Positions 58,051-64,000 of a DNA stretch of 64,000 nucleotides are shown here, one piece after another. This DNA is from Salinibacillus xinjiangensis. Its GTDB lineage: Bacteria; Bacillota; Bacilli; Bacillales; Alkalibacillaceae. The stretch's first letter is position 1. Every line of letters begins with the position of its first letter. The notes under the pieces are model-generated. The model was not told the origin of the DNA. It saw nothing but the letters and a program-made list of their open reading frames with translations, and ran no database searches. The position numbers and the translations under genes are program-made. The stretch is from contig NZ_WJNH01000008.1 of the NCBI RefSeq assembly GCF_009649735.1, forward strand, positions 2,058 to 66,057, in the 5' to 3' direction.

Positions 58051-58250
58051 TGTAAATCAGTCTGTTAAGTTATTTATGCAGTTAGGTACTCAAATAATTC
58101 GGTCACAATCGTCCCCATTCAAGTTTATAATTATTGTATTCAGGTCAGTTCGCAGTTTTATCAGTCAACCATCGATAATCCTGTCAGATTTAGCTATAAT
58201 TCGGTCGCCGCACCAATCTTTCCAGTCAAAATTCACATATTCGCGTCCGC
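58051..58250 (-). repeat. Array C: 21-bp phased repeat, ACTGAAT-like core
   Basis: Plus-strand CAGTC, CAGTT or CGGTC cores lie at 58058, 58079, 58100, about 58120, 58141, 58162, about 58182, 58202, 58223 and 58243, nearly all 20-21 bases apart. On the minus strand the core reads ACTGAAT, ACTGATA or ACCGAAT. It fills most of the gap between the MBL gene and the small gene at 58304. No coding frame is supported. Confidence 0.7.
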
Positions 58251-58273
58251 CTCCCTCACCCACGGCCCCACAA

Positions 58274-58302
58274 CAAAAAACACTGCCCACATTGGACAGT
58301 GC
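58274..58302 (-). terminator. Terminator of the small gene
   Basis: The minus-strand stem CACTGTCC/GGGCAGTG is followed by TTTTTTG, starting right after the stop codon. Confidence 0.85.
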
Positions 58303-58303
58303 C

Positions 58304-58411
58304 TCAATTCAGCTGTTTACAACTAGTCTTCTGGTTTAATTCGTAAACAACTTTTTTACCATTTACCATAACTTCAACAACTGTAAGGGTCAACCGAAGT
58401 GCATCCTTCAT
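58304..58411 (-). CDS. Hypothetical 35-residue protein
   Basis: This short frame starts at the third of three ATG codons after AGGGGAG and ends in a TGA two bases before a clear terminator. It encodes MKDALRLTLTVVEVMVNGK followed by KVVYELNQ and a tail with one cysteine. Site, start, stop and terminator together suggest a real gene. No family recognised. Confidence 0.55.
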   Translation of the reverse strand: MKDALRLTLTVVEVMVNGKKVVYELNQKTSCKQLN

Positions 58412-58520
58412 CATCATCACTCCCCTACAAAAGTGCATGGTTTTCATTTATCTACCATATTCTATGAATTTCTCAGTACTTTGGCACTGTCAAATCGCCA
58501 ATGTAATAAAATTGTATCCT

Positions 58521-59003
58521 TCATTCAGAATAAGTGCCTTTATTGGCATCCATAGACATACTTAGAAACTCATACTCTCCCCCATTGGTCCTCTGTAAAA
58601 ACGTTTGACCTCTTTCAAAACCTACTCGTTCATATACCTTGATGGCCCGATGGTTAAAGGTGGCAACAGCTAATTTAAAATGTTGCGGATTAAATTTATG
58701 ACGGGCATATTCCAACCCGGCGATAACAAATTCTCGACCCCCGCCTTGTCCAGTTAAATCCGGACGTAATCCTAGGCCAATTTCTACAGATTTACCCTCA
58801 TCATTAAAGGAATAATAGCCCACTAAACTCTCATCCTGGTCAAATACAGAATAATAGACACCTTCCCTAGTTTGTGGACTTAAAAGTAGCTGTAAATCTT
58901 CTTCATCACTTTTCGGATTATAAAAGGAATACGGCCCCTCGTACTTCCATTCTGCAATGATCTCAGCATCTGATTGACTCATCGGTTTCAACTGATATTT
59001 CAT
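58521..59003 (-). CDS. GNAT family N-acetyltransferase
   Basis: This 160-residue protein has the acetyl-CoA motif LGLRPDLTGQGGGREFV and the final strand KVYERVGFERGQTF. Substrate unknown. The ATG follows GGAGGGAG. Confidence 0.87.
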   Translation of the reverse strand: MKYQLKPMSQSDAEIIAEWKYEGPYSFYNPKSDEEDLQLLLSPQTREGVYYSVFDQDESLVGYYSFNDEGKSVEIGLGLRPDLTGQGGGREFVIAGLEYARHKFNPQHFKLAVATFNHRAIKVYERVGFERGQTFLQRTNGGEYEFLSMSMDANKGTYSE

Positions 59004-59059
59004 CCCTCTCCCTCCAGTTCCAGAAAATGTTAACGTAATTTTACCATTTTTCATGATAA

Positions 59060-59093
59060 AAAATGAGCTTGGAAACTGAATCCAAGCTCATTA
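59060..59093 (-). terminator. Terminator of prfC
   Basis: The stem AATGAGCTTGGA/TCCAAGCTCATT is followed by TTTTATC on the minus strand. Confidence 0.9.
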
Positions 59094-59096
59094 CCA

Positions 59097-60680
59097 TTAC
59101 TCTGTTCTAGGTGGTTTGTCGGTTAGCTTAATCTCTTCATTTTGACCTTTAAAATAATCCAAATTAAACTCATTCTTAAACAGCATGACTGGGCGGTCCA
59201 AATAGTCATTAACAACCATACTTGTACTTGTGTGCATCAGCTTATTAGGAATTTCACCTTCTTCGACCCACCGAGCAATTTGATAGCTTAATGGCTCCAT
59301 CACTAAGTCTACTCCATACTCGGCCTTCATTCGATAAATGAATACATCAAATTGTAGCTGACCCACGGCACCTAACACCGTTTCTTCCATACGAGGTGTA
59401 CGATAAACCTGTATTGCACCCTCTTGGGCCAACTGCTGTATTCCCTTAATATATTGCTTATGCTTCATCGCATTTTTCGGCCGCACTTTGGCAAAATGCT
59501 CGGGTGGGAATTGCGGGAGGTCCCCAAAGCTAAAAATATCCTTCGACCCACAAACAGTGTCTCCGATTTGATAGACACCTGGGTCATAAAGTCCGACAAT
59601 ATCACCAGCATACGCCTCTTCTACACTTTCCCGACTATCGGCAAAAAATTGCTGCGGTTGGGCCAATTTCATTTGTTTTCCCGTACGCTCAAGCCAGGTA
59701 GACATCCCCTTTTCATATTTTCCCGAACAAATTCGTAAAAAGGCAATTCGATCTCGGTGAGCAGGGTCCATGTTCGCTTGAATTTTAAACACAAAGCCAG
59801 AAAATACATCATCTGTTGGTTCAACTGTTCCTTTTGAAGACTCACGGCTTGCTGGGTATGGGGCCATTAGTAAAAAGTGCTCTAAAAAGGTTGGTACCCC
59901 AAAGCTAGAAACGGCACTACCGAAGAATACTGGCGTTTGTTTTCCTTCTTTAACCGCATCAGCATCAAATTCGTTGCCAGCCTCATCCACAAGCATGAGA
60001 TCTTCAATTAACTGATCAATCGTAGCTTGATCTGCAACATTTTCTAAAGACTCTTGAAGCTGATCATAGTCCTCAATGTATTGCGTACCCGCTTTTTCGC
60101 CATCCTCGTAGTATTCAATTCGTTTTTCAAAACGATCATAAACCCCTTTGAACGTTGGTCCCATACCAATAGGATAGTTAATCGGCGTTGATTCAATGCC
60201 AAGCACTTCTTCAATTTCTTCAAACAGCTCTAATGGTTCTTTTCCGAAACGGTCCATTTTATTAATAAAGGTAAAAATCGGAATTCCCCGATCTCGACAT
60301 ACCTTGAAAAGCTTTTTCGTTTGGGCCTCTACCCCTTTGGCTACGTCTAGAATCATGACCACACTGTCAACAGCCATTAAGGTTCGATATGTGTCTTCAC
60401 TGAAATCTTGGTGACCAGGTGTATCCAAAATGTTAATTTTTGAGCCTTGATATTCAAACTGCATCACACTAGATGTAACCGAAATTCCTCTTTGCTTCTC
60501 GAGCTCCATCCAATCTGATGTAGCAAATTTAGCTGATTTTTTCGCTTTTACAGACCCTGCCGTCCGAATGGCTCCCCCTAATAGCAACATTTTTTCCGTT
60601 AACGTGGTTTTACCTGCGTCTGGGTGGGAGATAATTGCAAAGGTCTTCCGTCTACTTACTTCTTGATTGATATCTGACAT
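59097..60680 (-). CDS. prfC: Peptide chain release factor 3
   Basis: This 527-residue translational GTPase has G1 SHPDAGKTT, the effector segment [10 protein letters not shown]3 DTPGHQDF and G4 NKMDR, then domains II and III of RF3. It recycles RF1 and RF2 after termination. B. subtilis lacks RF3 while many other Bacillaceae have it. AAGGAG precedes the ATG. Confidence 0.95.
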   Translation of the reverse strand: MSDINQEVSRRKTFAIISHPDAGKTTLTEKMLLLGGAIRTAGSVKAKKSAKFATSDWMELEKQRGISVTSSVMQFEYQGSKINILDTPGHQDFSEDTYRTLMAVDSVVMILDVAKGVEAQTKKLFKVCRDRGIPIFTFINKMDRFGKEPLELFEEIEEVLGIESTPINYPIGMGPTFKGVYDRFEKRIEYYEDGEKAGTQYIEDYDQLQESLENVADQATIDQLIEDLMLVDEAGNEFDADAVKEGKQTPVFFGSAVSSFGVPTFLEHFLLMAPYPASRESSKGTVEPTDDVFSGFVFKIQANMDPAHRDRIAFLRICSGKYEKGMSTWLERTGKQMKLAQPQQFFADSRESVEEAYAGDIVGLYDPGVYQIGDTVCGSKDIFSFGDLPQFPPEHFAKVRPKNAMKHKQYIKGIQQLAQEGAIQVYRTPRMEETVLGAVGQLQFDVFIYRMKAEYGVDLVMEPLSYQIARWVEEGEIPNKLMHTSTSMVVNDYLDRPVMLFKNEFNLDYFKGQNEEIKLTDKPPRTE

Positions 60681-61101
60681 ATTTAAAACTCCTTCTACAG
60701 ATGATTAGCCATCTTATCTTGTATTTGTTTCTGTTAAAGAAGTTTAGTATCACATTGGAATTGATCCCCATTTCCGTTTTTGAATTAAAATTACTTTTCA
60801 TATCATATCATATTGGGTTATGATGGTGCGACTTGTGGATGGAGAAATTGGTCTGGATTGCACTAGCATGAAAAGAACTGAACCTTTTTTTCTTTTATTG
60901 AATATTCTTTTTGTTAATTCCTGTTTGGATAATGCTATTTAAACCTGCTTTGGGAATTATTAAACCGCTCGTCAAATTTATTGAACCTGATCCAGAATAA
61001 ATTACATCTCTTAAGACTGTATTGTAACTTAGTATAACTTTTGCTATGGAATCCTAGGTGATTAACACTGATATCCCCACAATTGCACACAATCAAAAAA
61101 A
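60681..61101. other. Intergenic region without recognised gene
   Basis: These 420 bases lie between prfC and the ilvA terminator. No start with a ribosome-binding site, no RNA gene and no repeat were found. A 6-base ATCATA-type motif repeats near 60800. Confidence 0.55.
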
Positions 61102-61133
61102 TAAAAAAACCCCCAACCGATTTCGCTGGGGGC
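61102..61133 (-). terminator. Terminator of ilvA
   Basis: The minus-strand stem CCCCCAGC/GGTTGGGGG is followed by seven Ts. Confidence 0.9.
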
Positions 61134-61140
61134 ACCTTTA

Positions 61141-62094
61141 CTACGCTAAACAAGTTAAATGATTTTTCTGTGCTAAACTCTGGATCATCGGCATTTTCGA
61201 TAGATCCATATTTCCTCCACTAACAATGACTCCACATTGCTTTGATGGAATACGGTGACCGTGTGCCAAAAGTCCAGCAAAAGCAGTAGCACCTGCTCCT
61301 TCTAATAGTGACTTCCTACGTTCTAGCATGTAAACCATGGCTAGAGCAATATCTTCATCCGAAACAGTGACTATATCGTCTACATATTGTTGGATGAGTG
61401 GGAAGGTTTGGATGCCTGGCTTTTTCACGGCAATGCCGTCTGCAATCGTGGAAACCGTTTTGACAGTTGACGGTCCACTTCGATAAAACCGATTATAAGC
61501 TGGACTTGCACCTTTCGCCTGAACGCCAATAATCCGGATTTTGGGATTAATATGCTTAGCAGCGATGGCAATTCCGCTTATCAGTCCCCCACCACCAACA
61601 GGTACCATGATAGTATCAAGTGATGGTTCCTGTTGTAGCATTTCAAGTGCAATGGTTCCTTGACCTGCAATCACATCCGGATCATCAAATGGATGCACAA
61701 AAACAAGATCTTCTTTTTGCTGCGTTTCCATCGCGGCTTCATAAGCCTCTTGAAAGGACTCACCGGTTAACACGATTTGTGCGCCGTAGCCCTTGGTTGC
61801 TTGAACCTTTGCATTAGGGGTTTTTTCAGGCATAAAAATTTTAGAGTTAATCCCTAATTTCGTTGCAGCAAAGGCAACACCTTGGGCATGGTTTCCTGCA
61901 GATGCGGCAATAACCCCCCTTCTCGCCTCAGAATCAGTTAGTTGAGCAATTTTGTTGCTCGCACCTCTTAATTTAAAGGCGCCTGTTTTCTGTTGATTCT
62001 CCATTTTAAAATAGACATTTTTTCCTGTTAGCTTGTTAATGGATGTTGACGAATGCACAGGGGTGCGATGAACTACATCCATAATTTGTTGCAT
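61141..62094 (-). CDS. ilvA: Threonine dehydratase (ammonia-lyase)
   Basis: This PLP enzyme turns threonine into 2-oxobutanoate for isoleucine. The PLP lysine lies in KTGAFKLRGA, the phosphate loop in VPVGGGGLISG. There is no C-terminal ACT regulatory domain, so feedback control by isoleucine is not expected. The ATG at 62094 has no ribosome-binding site; an in-frame ATT 13 codons upstream (62133) lies 9 bases after AGGAG and restores a normal N-terminus of 330 residues. It follows leuD, as in ilv-leu operons. Confidence 0.9.
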   Translation of the reverse strand: MQQIMDVVHRTPVHSSTSINKLTGKNVYFKMENQQKTGAFKLRGASNKIAQLTDSEARRGVIAASAGNHAQGVAFAATKLGINSKIFMPEKTPNAKVQATKGYGAQIVLTGESFQEAYEAAMETQQKEDLVFVHPFDDPDVIAGQGTIALEMLQQEPSLDTIMVPVGGGGLISGIAIAAKHINPKIRIIGVQAKGASPAYNRFYRSGPSTVKTVSTIADGIAVKKPGIQTFPLIQQYVDDIVTVSDEDIALAMVYMLERRKSLLEGAGATAFAGLLAHGHRIPSKQCGVIVSGGNMDLSKMPMIQSLAQKNHLTCLA

Positions 62095-62147
62095 CGCATC
62101 CGTGATTTGATTTCCAGTTACGCAATTCCCAATGTCTTCACACTCCT

Positions 62148-62738
62148 CTAATTTTTCACTAATTTTTGTTCATATTGATCAATTTTATCTGCCTGCCTTA
62201 AGGTGACAGCTATTTCATCCCATCCATTCAAAAGCATTTCCTTTTGATAGGAAGAGATTGAAAACGATTCTTGTAATCCAGTCGAATCCTGGACGATTTG
62301 TTCTTCGAGATTCACAGTTAGTTCATACTGTTCCTTTTCTGCTTTTTCGATTAGACTTTGAACAACATTTTCCTCTAAAACGACAGGTAATATACCATTT
62401 TTAAAGCAATTGTTGTAAAAAATATCGGCAAAACTTGGAGCGATGATCACTTTAAAGCCATAATCCTGCAGGGCCCAAGGTGCGTGTTCACGGGATGAAC
62501 CACAGCCAAAGTTTTCGCCCGCAACCAGGATGGAGGTACCTCTATACTTTTCTTCATTTAAGGAAAAGTTTTGACGCGGGTTGCCATCATCCTCAAAACG
62601 CCAGTGGTAAAACAAAAACTGACCAAAGCCTTGTCGCTCAATTCGCTTTAAAAATTGTTTAGGAATAATTTGGTCTGTATCAATATTTGCGCGATTTAAT
62701 GGGTAAACAAGACCAGAATGCTTTCGCAAAGGCTCCAT
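62148..62738 (-). CDS. leuD: 3-isopropylmalate dehydratase small subunit
   Basis: This 196-residue swivel-domain protein has NRANIDTDQIIPKQFL and GSSREHAPWAL. It pairs with LeuC to isomerise 2- to 3-isopropylmalate in leucine synthesis. It lies 27 bases after leuC. Confidence 0.96.
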   Translation of the reverse strand: MEPLRKHSGLVYPLNRANIDTDQIIPKQFLKRIERQGFGQFLFYHWRFEDDGNPRQNFSLNEEKYRGTSILVAGENFGCGSSREHAPWALQDYGFKVIIAPSFADIFYNNCFKNGILPVVLEENVVQSLIEKAEKEQYELTVNLEEQIVQDSTGLQESFSISSYQKEMLLNGWDEIAVTLRQADKIDQYEQKLVKN

Positions 62739-62765
62739 TCGCTTGACCTCCTTTATTTCACTATT

Positions 62766-64000
62766 TTAACTTACAGCTGGTGAAGCAAATTTACGTACAT
62801 CTACAAAACGGCCTTCAATTGCTGCGGCGGCTGCCATTTCTGGGCTGACGAGGTGAGTTCTTGCTCCGTTTCCTTGACGGCCCTCAAAATTCCGATTGGA
62901 GGTAGATGCACAGCGCTCACCAGGAGGTACAATGTCGTCATTCATAGCGAGACACATACTACAACCGGCATCACGCCATTCAAATCCGGCTTGTTTGAAG
63001 ATGACATCCAACCCTTCCGCCTCAGCCGCTGCTTTTACACTATGGGAACCTGGTACAACCATAGCCCGCACAGATTCTTTTACCTTCTTTCCTCGAACAA
63101 TTTCGGCTGCTTTTTGAAGATCACTTAGTCGTGAGTTCGTACAGGAGCCGATAAATACATGTTCGATCTCAACAGATGAAATCGGTTGGTTGGCTTCAAG
63201 ACCCATATATTCGAGAGCTCTTTGAATGGATTCTTTCTCATTCGATGTTCCAGCTGATTCTGGACTTGGAACGGATGCACTAACCGGAACACACATGCCT
63301 GGATTGGTTCCCCATGTGACCTGGGGTTCAATTTCCTCAGCATCAATTTCAACGGTTGCATCATAGGTCGCTCCCTCATCCGTAGCAAGAGAACGCCAAT
63401 CCTCAACAGCTGCATCAAAGTTCTTAGGAGTATGTCGTTTTCCTCTTAAATATTCAAAGGTGGTTTCATCCGGGCTGATTAAACCAGCTCGCGCACCGGC
63501 TTCAATCGACATATTACAAACAGTCATTCTCTCTTCCATCGATAGACTGTGGATAGCATCGCCCGTATACTCAATGATATAGCCTGTTCCAAAGCGAATG
63601 CCGTGTTTAGCAATAATGGCCAGGATTAGATCTTTAGCTGTAATTCCTTTGCCAAGCTCACCATTCACCTTCACATTTAAGGTTTTCGGTTTTTGCTGCC
63701 AAATGGTTTGAGTAGCAAGCACGTGCTCGACCTCACTCGTGCCAATACCAAATGCTAAAGCTCCGAAAGCTCCGTGTGTGGATGTGTGGCTATCTCCACA
63801 AACAATGGTCTTACCAGGTTGAGTAAGGCCAAGCTCTGGTCCTATGACGTGAACAATCCCCTGATCGGGATGATCAATATCGGCTAAGGATACCCCAAAC
63901 TCCTCACAGTTCTTTCGCAGGGTTTGCATTTGTGTTTTGGAAACCTCATCTTTAATAATATGCCTTTCTATGGTTGGAACATTGTGGTCCATTGTGGCAT
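62766..64000 (-). CDS. leuC: 3-isopropylmalate dehydratase large subunit, 5' end outside window
   Basis: At least 411 residues are present of an expected 470. The Fe-S cluster cysteines are in IGSCTNSR and [19 protein letters not shown] and [12 protein letters not shown] are intact. The frame continues in ...ATMDHNVPT beyond the right edge, where the N-terminal 55-60 residues and the rest of the ilv-leu operon should lie. Confidence 0.96.
   Translation of the reverse strand, partial: ATMDHNVPTIERHIIKDEVSKTQMQTLRKNCEEFGVSLADIDHPDQGIVHVIGPELGLTQPGKTIVCGDSHTSTHGAFGALAFGIGTSEVEHVLATQTIWQQKPKTLNVKVNGELGKGITAKDLILAIIAKHGIRFGTGYIIEYTGDAIHSLSMEERMTVCNMSIEAGARAGLISPDETTFEYLRGKRHTPKNFDAAVEDWRSLATDEGATYDATVEIDAEEIEPQVTWGTNPGMCVPVSASVPSPESAGTSNEKESIQRALEYMGLEANQPISSVEIEHVFIGSCTNSRLSDLQKAAEIVRGKKVKESVRAMVVPGSHSVKAAAEAEGLDVIFKQAGFEWRDAGCSMCLAMNDDIVPPGERCASTSNRNFEGRQGNGARTHLVSPEMAAAAAIEGRFVDVRKFASPAVS

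Noticed and set aside
60935-61153. A 72-codon minus-strand frame after ilvA
   Set aside because: It crosses the ilvA terminator and overlaps ilvA; no ribosome-binding site and no recognisable domain.

Overview
The window is a chromosomal segment of a low-GC Gram-positive bacterium of the Bacillaceae. The evidence is gene order: tRNA cluster, sprT-like gene, cmpA, tex (ydcI), rsbX-sigB-rsbW-V-U-T-S-R, ndoA-ndoAI, alr, ydcC, acpS and a rhomboid gene follow the Bacillus subtilis chromosome almost exactly. Ribosome-binding sites are strong, and TTG or GTG starts are frequent. No insertion sequence, prophage or CRISPR array was seen.

Layout. 1-3.4 kb: the 5' tip of a 23S gene, a complete 16S gene and twelve tRNA genes, all on the minus strand, with two tRNA-Lys fragments around the intact tRNA-Lys. 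3.6-15.6 kb: the conserved ydc/sigma-B/toxin-antitoxin/alanine racemase block. 15.7-32.6 kb: mixed housekeeping and accessory genes (rhomboid protease, EamA and OFA-type transporters, DegV, YppG-like protein, an SDR protein, a methyltransferase, an EcsAB-like ABC pair, an isochorismatase-like hydrolase, two Rossmann proteins, a luciferase-like monooxygenase, VOC proteins, oligoendopeptidase, acetyltransferases). 33.2-35.8 kb: the cadmium-resistance pair cadC-cadA. 36-45 kb: small membrane genes and the complete histidine operon hisZ-G-B-H-A-F-IE-C, with hisJ divergent. 45-50 kb: an MFS transporter, a tautomerase and the vitamin B12 importer btuFCD behind a cobalamin riboswitch. 50-57 kb: a GntR-regulated TRAP-transporter operon with creatininase-like, M20 amidohydrolase and nitrilase genes. 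57-64 kb: an MBL-fold hydrolase, a tiny gene, an acetyltransferase, prfC, and the end of an ilv-leu operon (leuC partial, leuD, ilvA).

The strongest unusual signal is in cadA. An in-frame UGA replaces exactly the first cysteine of the N-terminal metal-binding CxxC. A hairpin of bacterial SECIS type follows at once, in unusually GC-rich codons. This makes a UxxC selenoprotein a serious candidate, with simple nonsense mutation as the alternative. The second signal is a family of degenerate repeats with a CTGA core spaced about 21 bp (two helical turns), found in three separate intergenic regions. Other points are two genes frameshifted in six-A runs, an 8-bp tandem repeat directly before hisZ, a likely new 35-residue gene with its own terminator, and a branched terminator before alr.
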